From Ponticoccus alexandrii (GTDB taxonomy: Bacteria; Pseudomonadota; Alphaproteobacteria; Rhodobacterales; Rhodobacteraceae), in assembly GCF_016806125.1 (NCBI RefSeq), contig NZ_CP047166.1:2666001-2730000 (forward strand): a DNA stretch of 64,000 bases, given 5' to 3'. This document shows, in pieces, positions 35,745 through 44,102 of this stretch. A program made the translations under genes and the position numbers. A model generated the notes under the pieces. The model saw only the letters and a list, made by a program, of their open reading frames with translations, was not told the origin of the DNA and did not search any database. Each line of letters begins with the position of its first letter. Positions within the stretch are counted from its first letter, which is position 1.

Positions 35745-36185
35745 ATGTTTGCCGATTTCCTCAAGCGCCTGACCGCGCCGCAGCCCGAACCGCTTGTCGA
35801 TGCCGACGCGCGGCTGGCCCTGACCGCGCTTCTGGTGCGCGTCGCCCGTGCCGATGAGCATTACGATGCCTCAGAGCAATCGCGCATCGACCGCATCGCC
35901 TCGGGCCGCTACGGCCTGTCGCCCTTCGAGGCGTCGAAGCTGCGCCGCGAGGCCGAGGCGCTGGAGGCCGAGGCCCCCGACACCGTCCGCTTCACCCGCG
36001 CCATCAAGGACGCCGTGCCCTACGAGGACCGAATCGGCGTGATCGAAGCGCTGTGGCAGGTGGTTCTGGCTGACGGCCATCGCGAGGCTGAAGAGGACGC
36101 GCTCTTGCGGCTGGTGTCCAACCTGCTGGGTGTGTCGGACCGCGACTCGGCGCTTGCCCGGCAAAGGGTCGACGGCGGCGCATGA
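35745..36185 (+). CDS. TerB-like helical protein, second copy
   Basis: A 146-residue paralogue of the preceding gene with the same two motifs (LALTALLVRVARADEHYDAS and VVLADGHREAEEDALLRLV) and the same spacing, so the pair likely arose by tandem duplication followed by strong divergence. Cytosolic, no signal peptide. The stop overlaps the start of a 45-codon ORF (ATGA). Confidence 0.78.
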   Translation: MFADFLKRLTAPQPEPLVDADARLALTALLVRVARADEHYDASEQSRIDRIASGRYGLSPFEASKLRREAEALEAEAPDTVRFTRAIKDAVPYEDRIGVIEALWQVVLADGHREAEEDALLRLVSNLLGVSDRDSALARQRVDGGA

Positions 36186-36319
36186 TCGCCGGCCGCCTGC
36201 CGATGGGCGAGCGGCCCGGGGTCACCCCCGTCAACGAGGCGCTTTGGCAAAAGATCCGTGACCGACTGAACAATGGCCCCGAAGGCCCGGGCCGCCGCCT
36301 CCATTTCGGGAAACTGTGA
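36182..36319 (+). CDS. Possible 45-residue peptide coupled to terB
   Basis: An ATG overlaps the terB stop (ATGA) and opens a 45-codon frame (start MIAGRLPMGE, end LHFGKL). Its core NEALWQKIRDRL could form an amphipathic helix. No family is recognised and it has no ribosome site of its own, so translational coupling is the only support; in high-GC DNA such frames can occur by chance. Confidence 0.3.
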   Translation: MIAGRLPMGERPGVTPVNEALWQKIRDRLNNGPEGPGRRLHFGKL

Positions 36320-36584
36320 TGGGCCACTGACCCCGTGCCGGGCCAGACCTGCTCTCGGCCCCGAGGGACGTGTAGCCGCGCGGCGAGTTCGGGTGATCGG
36401 CGTCCCCGGTTTCCGCCTGCCAGAAGCTGCCTGTCGCCCCCTATCGGACCCGCCCGCGCGCCAGGCAGGTGCTCGTGACCTGCCGTCATCTTGGGCATTA
36501 ACCGCCCGGGGCAGGCGTTTTCCGGATTGCATCCCGCAAAGGTCCTGCGTCATGCTGCCCTGCATAACGACAGCAAGGTGGGAC
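36320..36584. other. Gap before the ABC transporter operon
   Basis: No gene was recognised. The stretch presumably carries the promoter of the transporter operon. Part of it (36552-36584) could be coding if the upstream ATG of the ATPase gene is used. Confidence 0.35.
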
Positions 36585-37361
36585 GTGACCAGCCAAGACC
36601 CCGTTATCGAGATCCGCGATCTGCACAAGGCCTACGGGCAGCTCGAAGTCATCAAGGGCGTGTCCATCTCGGCCCCCAAGGGGCATGTGGTCTCTCTGAT
36701 CGGCTCTTCGGGCTCTGGAAAGTCCACGCTTCTACGCTGTTGCAATCTGCTGGAGGACAGCCAGCAGGGCGAGATCCTCTTCAAGGGCGAGCCGGTGCGC
36801 TGGAAGGGCGAGGGCCACAACCGCCGCCCCGCCGATCCGAAACAGGTGCTGCGCATCCGGACGAACCTGTCGATGGTCTTCCAGCAGTTCAACCTGTGGG
36901 CCCATATGACCATCCTCCAGAATGTGATGGAGGCGCCTCTGACCGTGCTGGGCCGCGACCGCGCCGAGGTCGAGGCCTCTGCCCGCGGCTATCTCGACAA
37001 GGTCGGCATCGGCGACAAATGCGATGCCTATCCGGCGCAGCTTTCGGGCGGCCAGCAGCAGCGCGCCGCGATCGCGCGCGGGCTGTGCATGGAACCCGAG
37101 GCGCTTTTGTTCGACGAACCCACCAGCGCACTTGACCCCGAGCTGGAACAGGAGGTCGTCAAGGTCATCAAGGACCTCGCCCGCGAGGGGCGCACCATGA
37201 TGATCGTCACCCACGACATGAAGATGGCCAGCGATGTCAGCGATCACGTCGTCTTCCTGCATCAGGGCCTGATCGAGGAAGAAGGCCCCCCGGATACACT
37301 CTTCAGGGCGCCGAAATCGGAACGGTTGCAGGGGTTCCTGCGTTCGACCGTTCACGCCTGA
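36585..37361 (+). CDS. Polar amino acid-type ABC transporter, ATP-binding subunit
   Basis: A 258-residue ATPase of the HisP/GlnQ/OccP class: Walker A GSSGSGKST (residues 40-48), Q-loop VFQQFNLW, signature LSGGQQQR, Walker B LLFDEPTSALDP and H-loop VTHDM. It powers import with the adjacent binding protein and two permeases. GTG at 36585 is chosen because AGGTGG precedes it; an ATG at 36552 would add 11 residues. The substrate class is basic or polar amino acids, opines or related amines, judged from family and from the amine-use genes downstream. Confidence 0.9.
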   Translation: MTSQDPVIEIRDLHKAYGQLEVIKGVSISAPKGHVVSLIGSSGSGKSTLLRCCNLLEDSQQGEILFKGEPVRWKGEGHNRRPADPKQVLRIRTNLSMVFQQFNLWAHMTILQNVMEAPLTVLGRDRAEVEASARGYLDKVGIGDKCDAYPAQLSGGQQQRAAIARGLCMEPEALLFDEPTSALDPELEQEVVKVIKDLAREGRTMMIVTHDMKMASDVSDHVVFLHQGLIEEEGPPDTLFRAPKSERLQGFLRSTVHA

Positions 37362-37423
37362 GGCCACGACCCAAGGCATATGAAAGGCGGGACAGCCGCC
37401 GCACAACAACCGGGAGTAAAACC

Positions 37424-38152
37424 ATGAAGAACCTTTTGATCGGGACAGCCGTCCTTGCGATGACCGCAGGCGCCGCGCTGGCACAGGACGTGGTGCGCCT
37501 TGGCACCGAGGGCGCTTACCCTCCGTACAACTTCCTCGACGACAACGGCGAGGTCGCCGGTTTCGAGCGCGTCCTTGGCGACGAGCTGTGCAAGCGCGCC
37601 GAGCTGACCTGCGAATGGGTGACCAACGACTGGGATTCGATCATCCCGAACCTGGTGTCGGGCAACTACGACGCCATCATCGCGGGCATGTCGATCACGC
37701 CCGAGCGCGAGGAAGTCGTGGCCTTCACCCAGAACTACACCCCGCCTTCGCCCTCTTCCTACGTCGGCGCCTCGGACGACATCGACCCGACGACGGCGGT
37801 GATCGCGGCGCAGACCGGCACCATCCAGGCGGCGCATGTCTCGACCATGGAAGGCGCGACGCTGGTCGAATTCCCCAGCCCGGACGAGACGGTGGCAGCG
37901 GTCATGGGCGGCGAGGCCGACCTGACGCTGGCCGACAAGGACTTCCTGATCCCGGCGGTCGAGGAATCCGGCGGCGCGCTGGTCTTCGTGGGTGACGACA
38001 TCCCGCTGGGCGGCGGCATCGGCATGGCCTTCCGCCAGTCCGACCCCGAACTGCGCGACAAGTTCGACGCGGCGGTGCAATCGATGAAGGACGACGGCAC
38101 GCTGAACGAGATGATCCTCGAACATCTGGGCGCCGACAGCCCGACCTTCTGA
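37424..38152 (+). CDS. Amino acid/amine ABC transporter periplasmic binding protein
   Basis: A 242-residue family 3 solute-binding protein. Signal peptide residues 1-20 end in ALA. The mature start VRLGTEGAYPPYNFLD and IAGMSITPEREEVVAFT are the lysine/arginine/ornithine- and opine-type signatures. It delivers ligand to the two downstream permeases. It lies 62 bp after the ATPase gene. A strong terminator follows it, which would raise its transcript over that of the permeases, as is usual for binding proteins. Confidence 0.88.
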   Translation: MKNLLIGTAVLAMTAGAALAQDVVRLGTEGAYPPYNFLDDNGEVAGFERVLGDELCKRAELTCEWVTNDWDSIIPNLVSGNYDAIIAGMSITPEREEVVAFTQNYTPPSPSSYVGASDDIDPTTAVIAAQTGTIQAAHVSTMEGATLVEFPSPDETVAAVMGGEADLTLADKDFLIPAVEESGGALVFVGDDIPLGGGIGMAFRQSDPELRDKFDAAVQSMKDDGTLNEMILEHLGADSPTF

Positions 38153-38178
38153 TCCAACGACAATGGCAAACCTGGCAG

Positions 38179-38213
38179 AGGCCCCCGGACACCCCCGGGG
38201 GCCTTTCGCGTCT
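38179..38213 (+). terminator. Rho-independent terminator after the binding-protein gene
   Basis: Stem AGGCCCCCGG/CCGGGGGCCT (10 bp), 6-nt loop, followed by TTTCGCGTCTTT. It lies 26 bp past the stop and inside the transporter cluster, so partial read-through or a second promoter must serve the permease genes. Confidence 0.7.
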
Positions 38214-38492
38214 TTAGGATCCGGGCCCGAAGACGCCAGACCTGTCACCGTCGGCGCGACAGGCCCTTGCTGCCTGACGGACCGCCCCCTCGGGCTGCCA
38301 TCGGCCCGCTGTCGTCCGCACCGTCTTCCGGACCTCCGCGGATTGGACCCCGCGGAGGATCCCCTGTCCGGGACCGCTGCCTTGCAGACAGGCGCCCGCC
38401 GGTGCCGCCCACCCTGTCCGCCCCGGCACCTGCACCGGGGGGCGTTCGGGCCGCAGGGCGCGGTCTGACGTAGCGAAACACCAAGGAAAGTC
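38214..38492. other. Gap between binding-protein terminator and permease gene
   Basis: A GC-rich stretch without a supported gene. AAGGAAAG near 38483 is the likely ribosome site of the following permease. A promoter for the downstream genes would be expected here, but I could not identify one. Confidence 0.35.
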
Positions 38493-39440
38493 TTGCGCGA
38501 GTCGCGGATTTCCGCGCAGGCTGGGCAAAACGAGACAGGACTGACAAAGCCCGCCCACGTGTTTTCCTACTGCGCCGATCCCTCCGCCCTTGAAGGCCTG
38601 TCGTGGTACCTGTGCTACCTGACGACGGGCAAGCACATGGCCTTCTACACCTCTTTCGGGACGGTGCTTCTGTTGCTGGCGATCACCGCGCCGGTTGCCC
38701 TTGGCTTCGGGTTCCTTGGCGCCATGTCGGCGCGGTCGCATTTTGCGCCGCTGTCCTGGCTGGGCAAGGGATACATCGCCGTGGTGCGCGGCGTGCCGGA
38801 TATCGCCTTCTTCCTGTTTTTCGTCATCGCGCTGGACCAGTTCTTCGAATGGATCCGGCACGAGGTGAAATGTCCCGACTGGGAGCAACCGATCCGGCAG
38901 GGCAACGATTTTGTCGTCTGCGCGGCGGCCAAGCTGCCGCTGGGCAACGCACCGCAGGTGGTGCACGAGATCTACGGCTTTTCGCTGGCGGTGCTGACCT
39001 TCGCCATCGTCTTCGGCGCCTTCGCCGCCAACGTGCTGTTCGGCGCCATGCGCGCCGTGCCGCGCGCGCAGCTGGAAACCGCCGAGGCCTATGGGATGAG
39101 CCAGCGCCAGTGCTTCTGGCGCATCCTCGTGCCGCAGATGTGGGTCTATGCCCTGCCCGGGCTGTCGAACCTCTGGATGGTGCTGATCAAGGCCACGCCG
39201 CTGCTGTTCCTGCTGGGGGTCGAGGACATCGTCTTCTGGGCGCGCGAACTGGGCGGGGCCAAGACGCCGCGCTTCACCGACTACCCGCACGGCGACTGGC
39301 GGATGTGGTACTTCCTCGCGCTGCTGGTCTTCTACCTCGCCTTCACGCGGGTGTCCGAGGTGGCGCTGGACCGGCTGATGAAGCGCCTGACCCGCGGGCA
39401 GGCGACGCTGGCGGGCGAAGCCCAGAGGAAGGCGGCATGA
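38493..39440 (+). CDS. Polar amino acid-type ABC transporter permease, first
   Basis: A 315-residue membrane protein of the HisQ/OccQ family with about five to six helices and the family segment VVRGVPDIAFFLFF and EAA-loop motif ETAEAYGMSQRQCFWRI, the contact site for the ATPase. The start is uncertain: TTG at 38493 has AAGGAAAG upstream; a GTG at 38560 has none. It is somewhat longer than typical family members because of a loop near residues 120-155. Confidence 0.82.
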   Translation: MRESRISAQAGQNETGLTKPAHVFSYCADPSALEGLSWYLCYLTTGKHMAFYTSFGTVLLLLAITAPVALGFGFLGAMSARSHFAPLSWLGKGYIAVVRGVPDIAFFLFFVIALDQFFEWIRHEVKCPDWEQPIRQGNDFVVCAAAKLPLGNAPQVVHEIYGFSLAVLTFAIVFGAFAANVLFGAMRAVPRAQLETAEAYGMSQRQCFWRILVPQMWVYALPGLSNLWMVLIKATPLLFLLGVEDIVFWARELGGAKTPRFTDYPHGDWRMWYFLALLVFYLAFTRVSEVALDRLMKRLTRGQATLAGEAQRKAA

Positions 39441-39460
39441 GCGTGTTTGCCGAGGTCGAA

Positions 39461-39517
39461 GGGGGCTCTGCCCCCGCGCGTGCCGCGCTCCCCCGGGATA
39501 TTTCCGGACAGAAGAAA
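39461..39517 (-). repeat. Dispersed intergenic repeat, copy E (inside the ABC operon)
   Basis: The hairpin GGGGGCTCTGCCCCC is followed by CCCCCGGGATATTTCCGGAC and AGAAGAAAC, the minus-strand form of the repeat. It fills nearly the whole 91-bp gap between two co-oriented permease genes, ending about 14 bp before the next start. Confidence 0.65.
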
Positions 39518-39531
39518 CATGGGGGCCGCGC

Positions 39532-40338
39532 ATGAGTTGCTGGGAGACGCTGGCCGATTACGGGTTGCGGTCCATTGGGGTCGGCGAGCGGCTGTTGCCG
39601 CGGGACAATTTCACGCTGTGTCAGCAGGTGGTCCTGATCGGGTCGGGGATGATCTGGAACGTCTACTTCGGCGTGCTGGCCCTGTGTTCGGGCTTCTTCC
39701 TTGCCACCGCCGTGGCGCTGGGGAAGGCCGCCAGCAGCCCATGGCTGCGCAAGCCGGCGGAGTGGTTCATATTCGTCTTCCGGGGCTCGCCGCTCTTCAT
39801 CCAGTTCTTCTTTGCCTATTTCGCCTTTCTCAGCCTCAAGAGCGTCTCGCCCCTCTTCGATCCGCTGACGGCGGCCTGGGCCGGGGCGCTGATCGTGCTG
39901 TTCCTGAACACCGCCGCCTATTCCGGCGAGATCTTCTACGGCGCGCTTCTGTCGATCCCCAAGGGCGATCTGGAGGCGGCGGATGCCTATGGCTTCACAG
40001 GCTGGGCCAAGTTCCGCAAGATCACATGGCCCACCATGCTGCGGCTGGCGTGGCCCGCCTATACGAACGAGGCGATCTTTCTCTTTCACGCGACGACGCT
40101 GGTCTTCTTCTCGGGCTTTCCCGCGTGGCAGCAGCGCGGCGATGCGCTGTATTACGCCAGCTACTTTGCCGACAAGACCTTCAACCCCTTCGTGCCCTAC
40201 CCGATCCTCGCGGGGTACTTCATCGCCCTGACGCTGGTGATCATCAGCCTCTTCGGTCTGGCGAACCGGCGGCTGAACCGGCACCTGCCGCAGGCCTCGG
40301 TCCGTCGGCTGAAGATCCGTCCCAACCTGATCCGCTGA
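39532..40338 (+). CDS. Polar amino acid-type ABC transporter permease, second
   Basis: A 268-residue HisM/OccM-type permease. VFRGSPLFIQFFFAYF and the EAA-loop motif EAADAYGFTGWAKFRKITWP match the family; five or six helices are predicted by eye. It partners with the preceding permease to form the membrane channel. The C-terminal tail is basic. The ATG follows a repeat element rather than a strong ribosome site. Confidence 0.86.
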   Translation: MSCWETLADYGLRSIGVGERLLPRDNFTLCQQVVLIGSGMIWNVYFGVLALCSGFFLATAVALGKAASSPWLRKPAEWFIFVFRGSPLFIQFFFAYFAFLSLKSVSPLFDPLTAAWAGALIVLFLNTAAYSGEIFYGALLSIPKGDLEAADAYGFTGWAKFRKITWPTMLRLAWPAYTNEAIFLFHATTLVFFSGFPAWQQRGDALYYASYFADKTFNPFVPYPILAGYFIALTLVIISLFGLANRRLNRHLPQASVRRLKIRPNLIR

Positions 40339-40413
40339 GATTTCGCGCAGCGCGGCACCCGGAACCGCGCAAGGCGGGCCTGCCCCTTGCCAGCCCTCCG
40401 GTCCCGGTCTATC

Positions 40414-40427
40414 AATTTGATCAAATT
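40414..40427. promoter_or_regulatory. Palindrome AATTTGATCAAATT, candidate operator
   Basis: A perfect 14-bp palindrome in the 108-bp gap before the first glutamine synthetase-like gene, 20 bp before its ATG. It stands out as AT-rich in GC-rich DNA. A GntR-, LacI- or PuuR-like repressor could bind it; no regulator gene lies in the cluster. Confidence 0.45.
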
Positions 40428-40446
40428 CCAATCACAAGAGGCCCTC

Positions 40447-41793
40447 ATGCCCGCCCCCAGTGCCGACTGGCTTACCGACCGCCCGCAAGTCAGAACCATC
40501 CGCGCCGCCGCCTGCGACCTGAACGGCGTGCCGCGCGGCAAGCGCATGCCGATCCCCTCGGCGCGCAAGCTGCTGACCGACGGCACGCGCTTTCCGCTGT
40601 CCGCGCTCAGCCTCGACATCTGGGGCGAGGACATCGACGACAGCCCGCTGGTCTTCGACACCGGCGATCGGGACGGCAATCTCTTCCCGACAGAACGCGG
40701 GTTCGTGCCCATGCCGTGGCTGGAGGCACCGACCGCTTTGGTGCCGATCTGGATGTACCGCGAGGACGGGCGCGCCTATGACGGCGACCCGCGCCACGCC
40801 CTGCGCTTCGTGATGGAGCGGTTCAAGGCGCGCGGGCTGACGCCGGTGGTCGCGGTCGAGCTGGAGTTTTTCCTGATCGACGACTCGGGGCGCAACCTGC
40901 AGGTGCCGATCTCGCCCCGGTCCAACAAGCGGCGCAAGGCGGCGGAGATCCTGTCGATCCGCGCGCTGGACGCTTTCGACAGCTTCTTCACCGACCTCTA
41001 CGAGGCCTGCGAGGCCATGGACATCCCCGCCGACACCGCCATTTCCGAGGCGGGTCTGGGGCAGTTCGAGATCAACCTCGTGCATACCGACGACGCGCTG
41101 AAGGCGGCGGACGATGCATGGCTCTTCAAGATGCTGGTGAAGGGTCTGGCGCGGCGGCATGGGTTTGCGGCATCGTTCATGGCGAAGCCCTACGAGGATT
41201 ACGCAGGCTCGGGGATGCACGCGCATTTCTCGGTGCTGGACGAAGACGGGCGCAACATCTTCGACGACGGCGGCCCGCGCGGCACGGATGTGCTGCGCCA
41301 TGCCATCGCCGGATGCCTGAACGCCATGTCGGACAGCACGCTGGTCTTTGCCCCGCACCTCAACAGCTACGACCGTCTGGTGCCGGATGCCCATGCGCCC
41401 ATCGGCATCGCATGGGCCTACGAGAACCGCACGGCGGCGATCCGCGTGCCCTCGGGCGCTCCCGTCGCGCGGCGGATCGAGCACCGGGTCTCGGGCGGGG
41501 ACGTGAACCCCTACCTCGCGCTCGCCGCCATCCTCGGCGCGGCGCTGGCGGGCATCGAGGACGGCGTCATGCCGCCCGAGCCTATCACCGGCAATGCCTA
41601 TGCGCTGGACCTGCCGGTGATCCCGACGGACTGGGGTTCTGCCATTGAGGCCTTCGAGAAATCGGAGGTGATCCCGCGCATCTTCCCGGCGGAACTGATC
41701 CGCAACCTTCTGCTGACCAAGAAGCAGGAGCGGCACTACATGGCCGAACTCAGCGAGAGCGAGCAGGTCGAGATCTACCTCGACACGGTCTGA
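40447..41793 (+). CDS. Glutamine synthetase-family gamma-glutamyl-amine ligase, first copy
   Basis: A 448-residue protein of the GS type I fold with metal- and substrate-binding motifs VELEFFLI, GLGQFEINL, GMHAHFS and NRTAAIRVP all kept, so it should be active. The sequence is of the PuuA/IpuC-type branch rather than true GlnA: it probably joins glutamate to an amine such as putrescine using ATP. It follows a transporter and precedes an amidotransferase-like hydrolase, a second GS-like enzyme and an FAD oxidase, as expected for the gamma-glutamylation route. Confidence 0.85.
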   Translation: MPAPSADWLTDRPQVRTIRAAACDLNGVPRGKRMPIPSARKLLTDGTRFPLSALSLDIWGEDIDDSPLVFDTGDRDGNLFPTERGFVPMPWLEAPTALVPIWMYREDGRAYDGDPRHALRFVMERFKARGLTPVVAVELEFFLIDDSGRNLQVPISPRSNKRRKAAEILSIRALDAFDSFFTDLYEACEAMDIPADTAISEAGLGQFEINLVHTDDALKAADDAWLFKMLVKGLARRHGFAASFMAKPYEDYAGSGMHAHFSVLDEDGRNIFDDGGPRGTDVLRHAIAGCLNAMSDSTLVFAPHLNSYDRLVPDAHAPIGIAWAYENRTAAIRVPSGAPVARRIEHRVSGGDVNPYLALAAILGAALAGIEDGVMPPEPITGNAYALDLPVIPTDWGSAIEAFEKSEVIPRIFPAELIRNLLLTKKQERHYMAELSESEQVEIYLDTV

Positions 41794-41866
41794 GGCGAAG
41801 CGCGCGGGCCGCTTGCGGCGCGGCGCCCGCGCGCATACGGTCGCCGCGACCGCGAACAGGTGACAC

Positions 41867-42550
41867 ATGAAGATCGGCATTCTGCAAACGGGACTCGTGG
41901 TGCCCGAACTGGCCCCGGAGCACGGCCAGTATCCCGACATGTTCGAACGAATGCTGGCGGGTGAGGGGTTCACCTTCGACCGCTGGTCCGTGGTCGAGGG
42001 GGAGTTTCCCCCGGGACCTGAAGCCGCGGACGGCTGGCTGATCACAGGCTCGCGTCACGGCGTCTACGAGGACCACGCTTGGATACCCCCGCTGGAGGAT
42101 CTGATCCGCGCCATCGTGGCGGCCGACAGGCCGCTGGTGGGCGTCTGCTTCGGCCACCAGGTCATCGCGCAGGCGCTTGGCGGCCGGGTCGAGAAATACG
42201 CCGGCGGCTGGGCCGTGGGTCCGCGCGAATACGACTTTCCCGATGGCCCGAAGGTCGTTCAGGCCTGGCATCAGGACCAGGTGGTCGAGGCGCCCGAGGG
42301 CGCGCAGACCGTCGCCTCGAACGCGTTCTGCAAACACGCGGCGCTGGTCTATCCGGGCAAGGCCTACACGGTACAGCCGCATCCCGAGTTCGACGCCACC
42401 TTCACCCGTGGGCTGATCGAGAAGCGCGGGCGCGGCGTGGTGCCGGACGCCCTGCTGGAAGAAGCCGGTGCCACGGTGGACCGAAAGCTGGACAGTGGCG
42501 ACATCGCCCGGCAATTCGCGCGATTCTTCCGCGACAGGAGCATCGCATGA
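41867..42550 (+). CDS. Class I glutamine amidotransferase-like hydrolase, PuuD-analogue candidate
   Basis: A 227-residue GATase type 1 domain with the complete triad Cys94 (GVCFGHQ), His172 and Glu174 (QPHPEF). No synthetase domain is attached, so it acts alone or with a partner. In the amine pathway a gamma-glutamyl hydrolase must release glutamate at the end, so that role is plausible; it is closer to GMP-synthase-like amidotransferases than to PuuD by appearance. It lies 73 bp after the first GS-like gene and its end meets the second one. Confidence 0.8.
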   Translation: MKIGILQTGLVVPELAPEHGQYPDMFERMLAGEGFTFDRWSVVEGEFPPGPEAADGWLITGSRHGVYEDHAWIPPLEDLIRAIVAADRPLVGVCFGHQVIAQALGGRVEKYAGGWAVGPREYDFPDGPKVVQAWHQDQVVEAPEGAQTVASNAFCKHAALVYPGKAYTVQPHPEFDATFTRGLIEKRGRGVVPDALLEEAGATVDRKLDSGDIARQFARFFRDRSIA

Positions 42551-42612
42551 CTGCCACCGGCAAACCCCCGCACGACACCGAAAGCGCCGAGCGCCCGGCA
42601 AAGGAGACACCG

Positions 42613-43971
42613 ATGACCGACTGGACCGCCGCCCTGCCCGACTCCGCCGTGGCCTACCTTGAGGGGCGCAGGCTCGACGAGGTGGAATGCGTGATCTCGG
42701 ACCTGCCGGGCATCGCGCGCGGCAAAGCCGTGCCTGCAAGCAAGTTCGCCAAGCAGAAGCATTTCCACCTGCCCGACTCGATCTTCTTCCAGACGATCAC
42801 CGGCGACTGGTCCGAGGCCGCCGACAGCGACGGCTTCATCGAGAAGGACATGATCCTGAAGCCCGACATGAGCACCGCCACGGCGGCGCCATGGACCGGG
42901 GACTGGACGCTTCAGGTGATCCACGACGCCTATGACCGGCATGGCGCGCCGATCCCCTACGCGCCGCGCAACGTGCTGAAGCGGGTGGTGGATCTCTACA
43001 AGGCGCAGGGCTGGAAGCCCGTCGTGGCGCCGGAGATGGAGTTCTTTCTCATCGCCCGCAACCTCGACCCGGCCAAGGACATCGCGCCGATGACCGGGCG
43101 GTCCGGGCGCCCCGCCGCCGCGCGACAGGCGTACAGCATGACCGCCGTGGACGAGTTCGGGCCGGTGATCGACGACATCTACGATTTCGCCGAAAGCCAG
43201 GGCTTCGAGATCGACGGCATCACGCAGGAAGGCGGCGCGGGCCAGCTTGAGATCAACCTGCGCCACGGCGATCCGGTGAAGCTGGCGGACGAGGTTTTCT
43301 ATTTCAAGCGGCTGATCCGCGAGGCGGCGCTGCGGCACGACTGTTTCGCGACCTTCATGGCCAAGCCCATCGCCGACGAGCCGGGCTCTGCCATGCACAT
43401 CCACCACTCGATCCTCGACATCGAGACCGGGCAGAACCTCTTTGCCGGGCCGCAGGGCGGCGAGACCGATGCCTTCTACCACTTCATCGGCGGGTTGCAG
43501 ACCCACCTGCCCGCCGCCATCGCGGTCATGGCGCCCTACGTGAACAGCTACCGCCGCTACGTGAAGGACCACGCCGCGCCGATCAATCTCGAATGGGGGC
43601 GCGACAACCGCACCACCGGCATCCGCATCCCGCTGTCGGACGCGCCCGCGCGCCGGGTCGAGAACCGGCTGGCGGGGATGGACTGCAACCCCTACCTCGG
43701 GATCGCGGCCTCTCTGGCCTGCGGCTATCTCGGTCTGATGGAAGAGCGCCGCCCGACCAAGCAGTTCCGGGGTGACGCCTACGAGGGCGACGGCGACTTC
43801 CCACAGGTTCTGGGACAGGCGCTGGACGTCTTCGACGAGGCCAGCGCGCTGCACGAGGTTCTGGGGCCGGAGTTCTGCCGGGTCTACGCCACGGTCAAGC
43901 GCGCGGAATACCAGGAATTCCTGCAGGTGATCTCACCGTGGGAGCGCGAGCACCTGCTGCTCAACGTGTGA
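42613..43971 (+). CDS. Glutamine synthetase-family gamma-glutamyl-amine ligase, second copy
   Basis: A 452-residue GS-like protein with motifs PEMEFFLI, GAGQLEINL, AMHIHHS and NRTTGIRIP. It is clearly different from the first copy, so the two probably serve different amines or form mixed dodecamers. ATG at 42613 is preferred because AAGGAG lies 7 nt upstream; an ATG at 42547 overlaps the previous stop and would add 22 residues of low-complexity sequence. Confidence 0.85.
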   Translation: MTDWTAALPDSAVAYLEGRRLDEVECVISDLPGIARGKAVPASKFAKQKHFHLPDSIFFQTITGDWSEAADSDGFIEKDMILKPDMSTATAAPWTGDWTLQVIHDAYDRHGAPIPYAPRNVLKRVVDLYKAQGWKPVVAPEMEFFLIARNLDPAKDIAPMTGRSGRPAAARQAYSMTAVDEFGPVIDDIYDFAESQGFEIDGITQEGGAGQLEINLRHGDPVKLADEVFYFKRLIREAALRHDCFATFMAKPIADEPGSAMHIHHSILDIETGQNLFAGPQGGETDAFYHFIGGLQTHLPAAIAVMAPYVNSYRRYVKDHAAPINLEWGRDNRTTGIRIPLSDAPARRVENRLAGMDCNPYLGIAASLACGYLGLMEERRPTKQFRGDAYEGDGDFPQVLGQALDVFDEASALHEVLGPEFCRVYATVKRAEYQEFLQVISPWEREHLLLNV

Positions 43972-44018
43972 CCCCCGGCAGGCTCCCTTGAGGGGCGCCT
44001 TGCGGCGCGCATTCACTC

Positions 44019-44091
44019 TTGGGGGCTGAGCCCCCAAACCCCCGATGGGGCGCTGCCCCAAACCCCGAGGTATTTCGAGACCAAAGAAGAG
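44019..44091 (-). repeat. Dispersed intergenic repeat, copy F
   Basis: GGGGGCTGAGCCCCC, then GGGGCGCTGCCCC, then CCCCGAGGTATTTCGAGACC and AAAGAAGAG: the minus-strand form with two G/C hairpins. It lies between the second GS-like gene and the oxidase gene; its AAGAAGAGGGAG end supplies the ribosome site of the oxidase. Confidence 0.65.
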
Positions 44092-44102
44092 GGAGAACGC
44101 CC

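Noticed and set aside
40411-40428. An FNR/FnrL box in the palindrome before the GS-like gene
   Set aside because: The FNR consensus TTGAT-N4-ATCAA needs a 4-bp spacer, which this palindrome lacks.
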